A stretch of DNA of 64,000 nt, taken from the NCBI RefSeq assembly GCF_001613225.1, contig NZ_BDBY01000103.1, positions 1 to 64,000 of the forward strand. Direction: 5' to 3'. The translations under genes were made by a program, and so were the position numbers. The notes under the pieces are model-generated. The model was not told the origin of the DNA. It made no database searches and saw nothing but the letters and a program-made list of their open reading frames with translations. This document shows, piece by piece, positions 1-8,647 of the stretch (positions are counted from its first letter, which is position 1; each line of letters begins with the position of its first letter). The DNA comes from Nocardia pseudovaccinii NBRC 100343 (GTDB taxonomy: Bacteria > Actinomycetota > Actinomycetes > Mycobacteriales > Mycobacteriaceae).

Positions 1-1221
1 GTACTGGCGCATCGACGGCAGGAACGACACCAGATCCGGACGCAGGTTGCCCAGAATCGGGAAGAAGACCAGAACCGCGACGATCGCGACGGTCAACCAT
101 GGCGAGGACATGTCGGTGACGGCATAGCCGTCCCCGGCGGGGAAGCCAAGGAAGAGGAACACCGTCAGGTAAGCGAAGATGACATTCCACTCCTGCGGAA
201 CCGCCAGCGCGAACATCGAAATGATCGTCAGGTGGAACACCACCATGAGCACCACCGCCGCCAGGATGATCCACCGGTTGGTGGCGAACAGCAGCACGAG
301 CGGCGTGGCGATCTCGACGGCCGAACCGCCGACATGCGCGGTGAGCGAGGCCAGCTTGGAGGGCCGGATATCGCGCGGGAAGTCGCGGTAGTACCGCCGC
401 TTGACGCTCTTGAACGCTACACAGGGACCATTCGAGGTCATCGCCGATACGACATTGCTGAAGTGGTAGCCGTACTTCGAGATCCCCGCTCCGATCCACA
501 CCACGCAGATCAGCAGTTTCGCGGCGATGATCATGTCGACGAACGGCAATACCGCGAAGAACACCAGCGCGGGCAGGTACTGCTCACCACGGGCGGTGAG
601 GAAGATCGTCTTGTCCCGCAATCCGCACAGTATGTACAGCGCAATCGGCGCGATCAGCAGCGTCGGCTGCACCAGACCGGTGGTGTTGTCGGGCACCGCG
701 TCGCTCAGCGAAGAACTCGGCACTCCCGGCAGCAGGATCGGCACCAGCAGACTGGCCAGGAATGCCAGATACAGCAGCACATCCACACCGGTGCGGCGAT
801 CGCCATCGGTGAAGGGCACCCGCCGCCACGGCCGCAGCCGGATCGCGCCGCGCCGGGCATAGAACAGGATGCCGCCGATCATCGGCTTGAATTTGCCCGC
901 GATCGGTCCCCACGATCCGGCGATGCCGATCGCCTCGAGCAGCACCGTCCACAGGATCAGCTTCTGATACACGATCGGCTGGTTCCACCAATGCGCCACA
1001 TCCCAGAACGGGCCGACGCCGGATGTCCAGGTGACCAGCGCGGTGCCGCCCAGAATGTAGAGGATCAGCACCTTGACCATATAGATGGTGTGGATCATTT
1101 TCGGCGTTCCGAATCCGTATTCCACCCAGTGCAGGGCCAGTGCTCTCATGCGCTCCATGAGCGGTTTGTCGAGAAATATCTCCGGATCGACGGGCGGGAA
1201 GTCCGCCTCTTTGAATCCCAT
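1..1221 (-). CDS. DUF3556 family integral membrane protein (3' end cut by window edge)
   Basis: The frame is open from the ATG at 1221 to base 1, giving 407 codons without a stop, so the C-terminus is missing. It starts MGFKEADFPPVDPEIF and is rich in hydrophobic helices, for example around residues 49-65, 148-165, 185-200 and 218-240, with more near the end. The opening, with a conserved HWVEYGFGTPK stretch near residue 32, is what I recall of the DUF3556 membrane proteins of mycobacteria and nocardiae, whose function is unknown. It lies 94 nt downstream of an acyl-CoA ligase on the same strand, so co-transcription is likely and a link to lipid or acid metabolism is a reasonable guess. The membrane character is seen directly; the family name is from memory. 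Confidence 0.82.
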   Translation of the reverse strand, partial: MGFKEADFPPVDPEIFLDKPLMERMRALALHWVEYGFGTPKMIHTIYMVKVLILYILGGTALVTWTSGVGPFWDVAHWWNQPIVYQKLILWTVLLEAIGIAGSWGPIAGKFKPMIGGILFYARRGAIRLRPWRRVPFTDGDRRTGVDVLLYLAFLASLLVPILLPGVPSSSLSDAVPDNTTGLVQPTLLIAPIALYILCGLRDKTIFLTARGEQYLPALVFFAVLPFVDMIIAAKLLICVVWIGAGISKYGYHFSNVVSAMTSNGPCVAFKSVKRRYYRDFPRDIRPSKLASLTAHVGGSAVEIATPLVLLFATNRWIILAAVVLMVVFHLTIISMFALAVPQEWNVIFAYLTVFLFLGFPAGDGYAVTDMSSPWLTVAIVAVLVFFPILGNLRPDLVSFLPSMRQY

Positions 1222-1315
1222 TGTTCGAACCTTTCAATGGCAGGGATTTCGGGCAGGCACCGGCCGCGTCCGAAATACCGGTGATTACGGATCGTGTGGC
1301 CGGGCGGATAATCCG

Positions 1316-2767
1316 CTATGCACTCGCCGCGAGTGCACGGAGTTTTCGTTTATCGATTTTTCCGACGGGATTTCTGGGCAGTCCGTCGGCGAGGAAGATC
1401 GATACCGGCGCCTTGATGCGGGCCAGCGACCGCAGACAGTGCTCGATCAGCTCGGTCTCGGTGACCACCGAACCGGGCAGCGGCACGATATGGGCGACCG
1501 GAACCTCGCCGAGGACCGGATCGGGCGCACCGACCACCGCCGCTTCCAATACGCCCGGGTGGGCATGCAGGACATTCTCGATCTCCTTGGGATAGATGTT
1601 CTCGCCACCGCGGATGATCATGTCCTTGATCCGGTCCACCAGCACCAGGTAGCCGTCGGCATCGAACCGGCCCACGTCCCCGGTGTGCAGCCAGCCGTCG
1701 ACGATGGTGCGCGCGGTCGAATCCGGCTGGCCGAGATAGCCGCGCATGACATTCGGCCCGCGCACCACGACCTCGCCGGGCGATCCATCCGCGAGCAGGT
1801 TGCCGTCGGGATCCATGATCGCTACGGTCTGCCCGGGCAGCGGAATTCCGACCGTGCCCGGCTTCCGTTGCCCCGCAGGCGGATTCAGCGTCGAGGCGCA
1901 CGTGCCCTCCGACAGTCCGTAGCCCTCGACGATCGGCACACCGAACCGGGTTTCGAACCGTGCGATCAATTCGGCGGGCATCGGCGCCGCACCGCAGATC
2001 ACCCGGCGCATCGACGAGGTGTCCGGGCGCGGCTGTTCCGGCTGGGCCACCAGCATCGCGTAGATCGCGGGCACCGCGGAGAAATAGGTCGGCCGGACCC
2101 GCGCGACGACATCGAAGAATGTCGATGCGGAGAACCGCCCGGCGATGCTCGCGCGACCACCCGCCAGCAGCGGCGACAGCACGCTCACCACGATCCCGTT
2201 GACGTGGAACAGCGGCAGGATCAGCAGACTGTGATCGGTCTCGTCCAGGCTCAGCGCGTCGATGATCATGCCGCACATCGCGGCGATATTGCCGTGATCG
2301 AGCATGACGCCCTTGGGCCGCCCGGTCGTACCGCTCGTATAGATGAGCAGCGCCAGACCATCTCCGACAGCTGAATCCACCATGGCGTCCGTATTCGCCG
2401 ACCGACCCGCCACCTCGGCCACATCCAGCGTCCCGATGCCGCGCCCACCCTCGGTGATCACCACCTTCGCCGCGGCATCCTCGATTTGATAACGCGCTTC
2501 GTCGAACGTCAGGTCCGGATTCACCGGCGTGACCGCGGCACCGAGACGCCACGCGGCGAACAGAATTATCACCAATTCCATTCGATTCGACAGCGCCACC
2601 GCCACGACATCCCCGGGACGAATTCCATGCCCGTACAAAACGGCGGCGGCCGCGCGAACACGAGCCGCGAAGTCCTGATTATCCAACTGCTCACGATCAT
2701 CCGCGATACATGGACCGGCCGGATTCCGTTCGGCTCTGATATCGGGTAATTCGGCGATGTGGTGCAC
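1316..2767 (-). CDS. AMP-binding acyl-CoA ligase (FadD-like)
   Basis: Activates a carboxylic acid to its CoA thioester through an acyl-adenylate. The phosphate-binding P-loop LIYTSGTTGRPKG lies near residue 150, GYGLSEGT near 285, the hinge region GWLHTGDVGRFDADGYLVLVDR near 360 and the catalytic lysine in the C-terminal NPVGKIDKRKL. At about 483 aa it is a compact member of the family. I prefer the GTG at 2767, preceded by GAGGA and giving the usual HHIAELPD opening. An in-frame ATG at 2857 would add 30 low-quality residues and intrude on the promoter of the divergent regulator. Substrate cannot be read from sequence. The PucR-type gene across the intergenic region is the natural candidate regulator, and the membrane protein behind it is probably in the same transcript. 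Confidence 0.9.
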   Translation of the reverse strand: MHHIAELPDIRAERNPAGPCIADDREQLDNQDFAARVRAAAAVLYGHGIRPGDVVAVALSNRMELVIILFAAWRLGAAVTPVNPDLTFDEARYQIEDAAAKVVITEGGRGIGTLDVAEVAGRSANTDAMVDSAVGDGLALLIYTSGTTGRPKGVMLDHGNIAAMCGMIIDALSLDETDHSLLILPLFHVNGIVVSVLSPLLAGGRASIAGRFSASTFFDVVARVRPTYFSAVPAIYAMLVAQPEQPRPDTSSMRRVICGAAPMPAELIARFETRFGVPIVEGYGLSEGTCASTLNPPAGQRKPGTVGIPLPGQTVAIMDPDGNLLADGSPGEVVVRGPNVMRGYLGQPDSTARTIVDGWLHTGDVGRFDADGYLVLVDRIKDMIIRGGENIYPKEIENVLHAHPGVLEAAVVGAPDPVLGEVPVAHIVPLPGSVVTETELIEHCLRSLARIKAPVSIFLADGLPRNPVGKIDKRKLRALAASA

Positions 2768-2863
2768 GATTTCCTCACCATCGGGTGTGATCGGTATTAC
2801 ATTCAACGGTAGGCACCCGGCCGACCCCCGACTACGGGCCGGTATCCCAGAATTCACCGGCGG

Positions 2864-2884
2864 CTTTGTACTGCGGGCACAAAG
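2864..2884. promoter_or_regulatory. Inverted repeat in the fadD/PucR divergent promoter
   Basis: CTTTGT and ACAAAG form perfect 6-bp arms around a 9-nt centre, about 50 nt upstream of the regulator start and about 100 nt from the ligase start. A binding site for the divergent regulator is plausible but unproven, since short repeats of this size can occur by chance. Confidence 0.3.
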
Positions 2885-2934
2885 GGTTTCCGAATACGGC
2901 CGAACCCGACCAGGCTGTCGGTTACTGTCCGGCT

Positions 2935-4176
2935 ATGAGTGTCGGCGTGGACCCGATCGTGCGCGAGGTCGCGGGAAGTATCAAAGCCGATCTCGAGCGG
3001 CTGACCGTCGAGATGACCTCGATGTTCGTCGAGGTCATCCCGGAATTCCGGCACGACAGCGAGGTGCGGCGGCTGATGGTCGCGAGCACCTCGTCCAATC
3101 TGGTCGCCATTATCGACATGCTGGCTCTGAGCATCTCCATCGACGACATCACCGTGCCACCGGCCGCCGCCGAATACGCTCGCCGATTCGCCCAGCACGA
3201 TCTGTCCCTGGAAGGACTCCTGCGCGCCTACCGCCTCGGCGAACACATGTTCCTACAGCAGGCCATGACGATCCTGCGCGCATTGGATCGGTCCGCCGAC
3301 GAGGCACTGGCGACCATGAGCCGGATCGCCCTGCTGGTCAACAGCTACATCGACCAGGTCATCGAGGGCATCATCGACATCTACGAAAACGAACGCCGCC
3401 GCTGGGATACCCGCTCCGACGCCACGCGCGCCGCACAGATCCGCGCCGTACTCGATACCGACGAACTGGATCTGGCATCAGCCGAACAGATGCTGGCGAC
3501 CTCACTGCGCGGCTGGCACCTGGCCGCCGTCATCTGGATACCACCGGGCTCCCCCGACCCGGCCGGTCTGCTGCGCGCGGGCGTGGCGATGCTATCCGCG
3601 GCCACCGGAAAGACCGCACTGACGATCACCGTCGACGAACAGAACTGCTGGGCCTGGATCTCCTCCACCGGCAAGCCCGCCCTCGATGCCGACCGGCTCG
3701 ACCACGAGCTGCGCACGCGACCGACCCTGCATTTGGCAGTCGGGGAACCCGGCACCGGGCTCGACGGATTCCGTCGCACCTTTCGCGACGCACAGCGCGC
3801 CCGCGGCGTCGCCATCGCGACCACCCACCTCGACCGTCAGCTCACCCTGCATTCCCGAATTGCCTTGGCCAGCTTGTTGGTCGACCATCTCGCCGATGTC
3901 CGTGCCTTCGCAGAGCGCGTGCTCGGCGACCTCATGCGCGACGATGAAGCGACCGCCCGGCTGCGGGAGACGGTGCAGATCTTTCTCGATGCCCGCGGCA
4001 GCTTCACCGATGCCGCCACCCGCATGCACGTGCACAAGAACACCGTCCACTACCGAGTCCGCAAAGCCGAGGAAATCCTCGGTCACCCGGTAACCGAGAA
4101 CCGGCTCGAAATCGAGGTCGCCCTGCTGGCTTGCGCACAGCTCGGACTAGATCGACCGGAGCACCGAGGCAGCTGA
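2935..4176 (+). CDS. PucR/CdaR-type transcriptional regulator
   Basis: A 413-aa protein. The C-terminal 70 residues read as the PucR-type helix-turn-helix: an ETVQIFLDARGSFTDAATRMHVHKNTVHYRVRKAEEILG-like stretch, with the hallmark HKNTVHYRVRKAEE. The N-terminal about 250 residues are a helical sensor region with no catalytic motif I recognise, and a GGDEF-like middle of the kind seen in this family. I chose the ATG at 2935 (MSVGVDPIV) because the frame upstream of it is low quality and overlaps promoter DNA. It is divergent from the acyl-CoA ligase, so local control of that gene by an acid or CoA-ester ligand is likely but inferred. Confidence 0.86.
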   Translation: MSVGVDPIVREVAGSIKADLERLTVEMTSMFVEVIPEFRHDSEVRRLMVASTSSNLVAIIDMLALSISIDDITVPPAAAEYARRFAQHDLSLEGLLRAYRLGEHMFLQQAMTILRALDRSADEALATMSRIALLVNSYIDQVIEGIIDIYENERRRWDTRSDATRAAQIRAVLDTDELDLASAEQMLATSLRGWHLAAVIWIPPGSPDPAGLLRAGVAMLSAATGKTALTITVDEQNCWAWISSTGKPALDADRLDHELRTRPTLHLAVGEPGTGLDGFRRTFRDAQRARGVAIATTHLDRQLTLHSRIALASLLVDHLADVRAFAERVLGDLMRDDEATARLRETVQIFLDARGSFTDAATRMHVHKNTVHYRVRKAEEILGHPVTENRLEIEVALLACAQLGLDRPEHRGS

Positions 4177-4179
4177 TCC

Positions 4180-4671
4180 TCAGCCTTGCGCCAACTCCTG
4201 GGCGGCCTCTTGGCCCGCTACGCCGGTTCGCTGCAGGAAGTCGGCGATCACCTCGAGTTCGGCTTCGGAGTAGCGGGAACAGAGCTCGTCCATGCGGTTG
4301 TTCATGCCGGAGAACAGCTCGAACAGTTCGGAATTCCGTTCGCGCACCGCATGCAAGGTGACCGCGCGACGATCTGTGGAGTCCGGGTCACGTTCGCGGA
4401 CGATCCATCCGCCCTTCTGCAGGCGATCAAGGATTCCGGTCATGGTCGCGGGGTGTAATCCGGCGCGACGCGCCAACGCCGTCGGGGACATGGGGCCGTG
4501 ACGGTTGATCAGGTCGAGGCAGGTCCAGTCGACGTCCTTGAGTTCGACCCGGCCACCGAACCGTCTATTGAGCAGCGAAAGCTGAATATTCAAGTCACGC
4601 AATGCTTCCCGCACGTCGGCCGTCAATCGCCGACGGCTGCGCGTCGATGTCCGACCTGCTGCTGAACTCAT
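4180..4671 (-). CDS. MarR-family transcriptional regulator
   Basis: A 163-aa winged-helix regulator. The central part has the MarR pattern: HGPMSPTALARRAGLHPATMTGILDRLQKGGWIVRERDPDSTDRRAVTL, with the recognition helix around residues 75-90 and the wing DSTDRRA. It ends 4 nt from the stop of the convergent PucR-type gene. Upstream is a 44-bp palindrome, suggesting autoregulation. The gene upstream on the same strand is a Ddn-like oxidoreductase, which may be part of the same transcript or separated from it by that palindrome. Ligand unknown. Confidence 0.9.
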   Translation of the reverse strand: MSSAAGRTSTRSRRRLTADVREALRDLNIQLSLLNRRFGGRVELKDVDWTCLDLINRHGPMSPTALARRAGLHPATMTGILDRLQKGGWIVRERDPDSTDRRAVTLHAVRERNSELFELFSGMNNRMDELCSRYSEAELEVIADFLQRTGVAGQEAAQELAQG

Positions 4672-4680
4672 TGTCCGCCA

Positions 4681-4724
4681 CCTCGCCTACGTTTATACGG
4701 TTTTCGTATCATACGTAGGCGAGG
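4681..4724. promoter_or_regulatory. 44-bp palindrome upstream of marR
   Basis: Perfect 12-bp outer arms CCTCGCCTACGT (4681-4692) and ACGTAGGCGAGG (4713-4724) enclose inner arms ATACG and CGTAT. It begins 10 nt upstream of the MarR start codon, where an autoregulatory MarR operator would sit. As RNA it could also fold as a hairpin and end the upstream gene's transcript, but there is no U-tract. Confidence 0.6.
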
Positions 4725-4760
4725 GGCAGATCCAGCTCACCGAGGTGTGGATTGGCCCCC

Positions 4761-5204
4761 TCAGGCGGGAACGACGCGGAAGATCGCGATTCGATGCGCC
4801 GATGCGGCCACGCCATCCGGCGTGGCGGCATCGGCCAGTCCGGTGGTGACGAAACGCTGGCCGACGCTCTTCGGACTCGTCGCCACCAATTCGTGCAGCA
4901 GCGGCGGGCGCTCGTCGACAGGCACCTCGACCAGGCGCGCCGTCGACGACTTTCGGCCGCGCGTCAGCGTAACGATGTCTGCCGCACGGGCATTCGCGAC
5001 CCACGCCGCCTTCGGGAATGCCTGGAAGATGAAGCGTCCGCTGTCGAGCTGGTTCACCGCGATCGGGAAGGTGCGCAACTGCCCGCTGCGTCGCCCCGCG
5101 ACCGTGAGCAGTTGCATCGGGCCGAAGGCGATGCCTATCCGCTGTAGCCCGACGATGACCTTGTTGATGGTGTTGGTTGTCCGACGGTAACTATCTGCAC
5201 TCAT
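4761..5204 (-). CDS. Deazaflavin (F420)-dependent nitroreductase-like protein (Ddn family)
   Basis: A 147-aa protein starting MSADSYRRTTNTINKVI. The stretch GPMQLLTVAGRRSGQLRTFPIAV near residues 24-45 is the diagnostic Ddn/split-barrel signature, and ARAADIVTLTRGRKS further on matches the family's second conserved block. These small proteins bind F420 (or FMN) and reduce quinones or nitro compounds at the membrane. The frame stays open upstream for 66 more codons, but that stretch overlaps the end of a broken monooxygenase in another frame. I take the ATG at 5204 because it gives the usual family length. The substrate is unknown. Confidence 0.82.
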   Translation of the reverse strand: MSADSYRRTTNTINKVIVGLQRIGIAFGPMQLLTVAGRRSGQLRTFPIAVNQLDSGRFIFQAFPKAAWVANARAADIVTLTRGRKSSTARLVEVPVDERPPLLHELVATSPKSVGQRFVTTGLADAATPDGVAASAHRIAIFRVVPA

Positions 5205-5235
5205 GCACACAATCCTCGCGAGCTGGCGGGCCAGC

Positions 5236-5772
5236 TCATAGGGCTCGTTGAAGGTCGCCTCGGATGCCGGAATTTTCGCGGGCAGCGCCGAGGACAGCTT
5301 CCGCGATATCGGCGGCGGTTGGTTCATGCATTTCGCGACGGCCGAAATGCGCGGCCTCCTCTGCGCTGCTGGATGCCCGCACCTGCCAGCCAGCCCGGCC
5401 ACGCGAGGTGTAGTCGAGGGTGGCGATCGATTTGGAAACGTGGAACGGTTCGGTATGGGTGACCGTCACGGTCGGAATGAGCCCGATGTGCCGGGTGACC
5501 GGCGCGACCCGCGCGGCGATCAGATTGGCGTCGATCCGGGCCCGGACCTGGTCGACCGCGTCATCGGACGGCTCGTGCGGTGTGCCCGGAACCCGCAGTG
5601 TGTCCTCGATGCTGACGAAATCGAGCAGTCCGCGCTCCGCGGTGGCGACCAGATCCCTCCAGTAGCCGGGGCTGAACAGCTCGGCGGGTCGGGAGTTCGG
5701 CTCCCGCCACGCGGCCGGATGCCAGCCCGCTCCATCGAGCGCGACGCCGAGATGTAGTTGTTTCGGTGCCAT
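5236..5772 (-). pseudogene. 5' fragment of a luciferase-like FMN-dependent monooxygenase
   Basis: The ATG at 5772 has a good ribosome site (GGGAG) and opens MAPKQLHLGVALDGAGWHPAAWR, the standard start of NtaA/SnaA/DszA-type flavin monooxygenases. The next blocks are as expected: RGLLDFVSIEDTL, HIGLIPTVTVTHTEPFHVSKSIATLDYTSRGRAGWQV. After AADIAEAV, about residue 160, the similarity stops and the frame ends with an unrelated tail (178 aa in all, against about 400-450 for the family). The C-terminal half is absent, and the following DNA belongs to the Ddn-like gene. A deletion has most likely removed the 3' half, leaving a non-functional remnant. Confidence 0.75.
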
Positions 5773-6088
5773 CGTCTCCCGTTCCTGTGCATGCGCGAAT
5801 GTCATGTCCTCCCAACGCGCGCAATCGCTGATGCGCCGGACGTAGACGACCCCGGCCGGACGCTCTGCTGCCGGGTCTGATTCCTCGTCGACCTCATATG
5901 GCGTGGCCAGGCGATATTCGTGGCGGGATCGACCTGGTGGTGTCAACGATTGAGATCAGCTCGAGCGCGGGGAAATACGCTGCGACGCGACTGCCACCGG
6001 ATAGAAATTCCGCTGAGCACAACCGGTGCCGACACTTGTGCGCCTCGCTAACGTTCTCCGGTCGGACCCTGTTGCGGAGGAATGCGCG
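5773..6088. other. Gene-free stretch between divergent genes
   Basis: Separates the truncated monooxygenase (minus strand) from the acetyltransferase (plus strand). The minus-strand frame stays open back to 5946, but the translation there is low-quality and carries no recognisable domain. The right end holds the ribosome site GGAGG at 6077-6081. I see no convincing repeat or RNA in it. Confidence 0.4.
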
Positions 6089-6826
6089 ATGACCACCGAG
6101 TCGACCATCGACATCAATACCCCACTACACCCGCTCGACGATCCGGTGCGGGCATCGCTGCGCGGCGAGCACCGCCGCTTCGCCAGCTGGGTGGGCCGCA
6201 TCGGCCGCTACGACCCGGAGGTCGCCAGGTTCATCGGTCATCCACCGGTACTGGACGAACAGGATTGGGCCGATCTGGCCACCCTGCTCGGACCGGGCGG
6301 CAGCACCGCACTGCGCGGCTACGGCCATGTGCCACCGGACGACTGGACCGTGCTGAACGAATTCGGTTCGGTGCAAATGGACGGCACCGCGCTACGCGTC
6401 GCCCACGATCCGGAACTCGAGGTACTCACCGCCGCCGATGTGCCGGAGATTCTGGAGCTGATCGCCCGCACCGAGCCGGGCCCGTATGTGCCCCGGACCA
6501 TAGAAATGGGCACCTACCTGGGGATTCGGGCGAACGGCAGGCTGGTGGCAATGGCGGGCGAGCGCCTGCACCCGCCGGGCTGGACCGAGATCAGCGCCGT
6601 ATGCACCGATGCCGAATTCCGCGGCCGCGGCTTCGCCTCTCGGCTGACCCGTGCGGTCGGCGCGAGGATCCGTGCGCGCGGCGAGACACCGTTCCTGCAC
6701 GCCGTCGCCCACAATGCGACGGCGATCAGTCTGTACGAAACGCTGGGATTCACCCTGCGCAAGCGTTCGTTATTGACGCTCGTGCAGGCACCATCGGCCA
6801 GCGGCTCCGCATCGACGCCGAACTAG
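6089..6826 (+). CDS. GNAT-family N-acetyltransferase
   Basis: A 245-aa protein. The C-terminal half carries the acetyl-CoA-binding motif A region, ISAVCTDAEFRGRGFASRLTRAV (R-G-x-G-x-A type), followed by HAVAHNATAISLYETLGFTLRKRS, typical of the FR47-like subgroup. The N-terminal half is a less conserved lobe, as in two-lobed GNATs. The ATG at 6089 has GGAGG 7 nt upstream; an earlier in-frame ATG at 6026 has no ribosome site. The acceptor substrate is not predictable. No obvious operon partner. Confidence 0.88.
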   Translation: MTTESTIDINTPLHPLDDPVRASLRGEHRRFASWVGRIGRYDPEVARFIGHPPVLDEQDWADLATLLGPGGSTALRGYGHVPPDDWTVLNEFGSVQMDGTALRVAHDPELEVLTAADVPEILELIARTEPGPYVPRTIEMGTYLGIRANGRLVAMAGERLHPPGWTEISAVCTDAEFRGRGFASRLTRAVGARIRARGETPFLHAVAHNATAISLYETLGFTLRKRSLLTLVQAPSASGSASTPN

Positions 6827-6865
6827 TGCCGCGTCCAGCTAGCTTCTGAGGTAATCGAGGTCCGT

Positions 6866-6924
6866 CGAGCGCAGTCAGATGGCGGTGCCGCTGGGCGTGT
6901 CATGCCGCGTTTCGACTGCGCTCG
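6866..6924. terminator. Long-loop inverted repeat between convergent genes
   Basis: CGAGCGCAGTC (6866-6876) and GACTGCGCTCG (6914-6924) are perfect 11-bp complements separated by 37 nt. It lies between the ends of the convergent acetyltransferase and monooxygenase genes, so it could serve as a bidirectional terminator. The loop is long and there is no U-tract. Confidence 0.4.
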
Positions 6925-6984
6925 GCGAGCGAGCCGGACCGGATGGTGCGGCAACCTATCTGGACGGGGCACTAGCCGCCGAAA

Positions 6985-8286
6985 TCAGTCCATGCGCTCG
7001 GGTAGCGGGGGGAGTTCCAGGTTCTCGCGGAAAGTGCCACCGACATAGTCGTTTCCGACGATTCCTCGGCGGCGCAATTCGGGCAGCAGTCCATTGGTGA
7101 CAAAGTCCCGAGTTCGGGCATCGGCCAGACCGCCCAAAGAAATGACGTCGAGAACCCCGGCACGATAACGTTCTTCGACAGCATCAGCCAATTGTTCCGG
7201 CGTCCCGGCTGCCGCCCAGTGCCCGGTATCCTTCGCCGCGACGATCAGCTCACGCAGCGTGCGACCCGATACCGCCAGCTTGGTGAAGATCTCCACCCGC
7301 CCGCGCCGTCGATTCACCGAATTCAGTTCCGGCAGTATCGTTTCCGGGATCGGCCGATCCAGCGGCAGTTCCGAAAGATCGATACCGCCGCCGAACATAT
7401 CGGCCAATTGGATTCGGCCCGCATCGAAGTCGGTCGCTTCGGCCGCCTCGCGGACCAACCGGCGCGCCTGCGCCTCCGTCGCTCCGTAAGTCGCATGGAA
7501 CGAACTCATGATCAGCGGCAAGCCTTGTGCGCGACCGAGTTCCGTCGCGCGGGCGCGAATCGTCTTGGTATAGGTCACCGCATCTTCGAGCGTCGGTAAC
7601 GAGGTGAAGACCACCTCGGCGAACCGCGCGCCGAGCTCGATTCCGCCCGCCGATTGACCGGCCTGGAATTGGACCGGGCGGCCCTGCGGCAACGGCGGGA
7701 TATTGAGCGGACCCCGCACCGTGAAGTATTGCCCCGCATACTCGATCGGGCGCACCTTCGTCGCGTCCAGGACCGCGCCGCCGTTTCCGTCGGGGGTCAG
7801 CGCGCCCGGTTTCCAGCTGTCGAACAGCGCGTTGACGACCTCGAGTGATTCGGTCGCCCGCGCATACCGCTGCTCCGGGCTCGGCAGATCCTGATCGCCG
7901 TAGTTCTCCTCACCCACCGAGGATGTGACGACATTCCAAGCGGCGCGGCCGTTGCTCACATGGTCGAGCGTTCCGAACAGCCGGGCGAGATTGTAGGGGT
8001 GGTGGAAGGTGCTGGTGACGGTGGCGATCAAGCCGACGTGCGAGGTCACCGCGCTCAATGCGGACAGGAAGATCAGCGGCTCCTGCGCGCCGATCGCTCC
8101 CTGTGCGCCGAAACTCAGCAGGTCGGCGGCGAACAGTGCGTCGAACTTATTGGCCTCGGCGATCTTCGCGATCTCGATCGAGGATGCGACCGTCGTTTCG
8201 TGCGGATCGATCGCGGCCGCATAGACGCTCACCGCGCCGCTGACTCCGGTAACTGTTTTCAACCCCCGACGTCGTGCAGAGCTCAT
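6985..8286 (-). CDS. FMN-dependent (luciferase-like) monooxygenase, NtaA/DmoA type
   Basis: A 433-aa flavin monooxygenase of the two-component, reduced-FMN type. Landmarks: KFDALFAADLLSF, HVGLIATVTSTFHHPYNLARLFGTLDHVSNGRAAWNVVTSS, QAGQSAGGIELGARFAEVVF, and a C-terminal FRENLELPPLP that matches family endings. It is the last gene of a minus-strand sulfur set (metY, sulfonate-type ABC transporter), so cleavage of an organosulfur compound is the likely role; this is inference from context. Oddity: the usual first strand (LHxxxFLxxTGHHxAAWR) is missing and replaced by an unrelated MSSARRRGLKTVTGV segment. A TetR fragment lies immediately upstream, so the 5' end may have been rebuilt by recombination. 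A TTG eight codons in is an alternative start. Confidence 0.85.
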   Translation of the reverse strand: MSSARRRGLKTVTGVSGAVSVYAAAIDPHETTVASSIEIAKIAEANKFDALFAADLLSFGAQGAIGAQEPLIFLSALSAVTSHVGLIATVTSTFHHPYNLARLFGTLDHVSNGRAAWNVVTSSVGEENYGDQDLPSPEQRYARATESLEVVNALFDSWKPGALTPDGNGGAVLDATKVRPIEYAGQYFTVRGPLNIPPLPQGRPVQFQAGQSAGGIELGARFAEVVFTSLPTLEDAVTYTKTIRARATELGRAQGLPLIMSSFHATYGATEAQARRLVREAAEATDFDAGRIQLADMFGGGIDLSELPLDRPIPETILPELNSVNRRRGRVEIFTKLAVSGRTLRELIVAAKDTGHWAAAGTPEQLADAVEERYRAGVLDVISLGGLADARTRDFVTNGLLPELRRRGIVGNDYVGGTFRENLELPPLPERMD

Positions 8287-8350
8287 TTGCTCGAGACAAC
8301 CGTATTCCGCTCCCGCAGAACAGGTTTGCGATCAGCTCGAATGGAACCGA

Positions 8351-8638
8351 TCAGAGTTCGGGAAGATCGGGCAGTGGCGCGGCGACTATCCGACGCGCCT
8401 CCTCTCGCGGCATCCCCAACGCGCACAGCACCAGTTCGGCCGCACCGGCGCCCGCATCGCGCCAGGCTTGATGCCCTTCGAGCACCATCCACATCGCGCT
8501 GACCACCGCGCCCGTGACCATTGCGGCGACACTCAGCGCGACCTCGTACTGATCCGGCCCGACCAACACGTCGCGTGGCGCGGCAACGCCGCCCCGACCG
8601 ACCCGCTTTCCATCGTCGACCGCATCCGCGGCGCGCAC
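8351..8638 (-). pseudogene. C-terminal remnant of a TetR-family regulator
   Basis: A 95-codon frame (GTG at 8638) whose later part, MVTGAVVSAMWMVLEGHQAWRDAGAGAAELVLCALGMPREEARRIV, resembles the last two helices of TetR ligand-binding domains. There is no helix-turn-helix: only a glycine-rich stretch precedes it, and the ABC permease ends 10 nt upstream. It is therefore most likely a leftover 3' end. It could instead be a short real ORF within the operon. The TetR assignment is by eye and moderate. Confidence 0.5.
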
Positions 8639-8647
8639 GTCTGACTC

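Noticed and set aside
1085..2374. Plus-strand frame of 429 codons
   Set aside because: Antisense to the acyl-CoA ligase and the DUF3556 gene, no domain.
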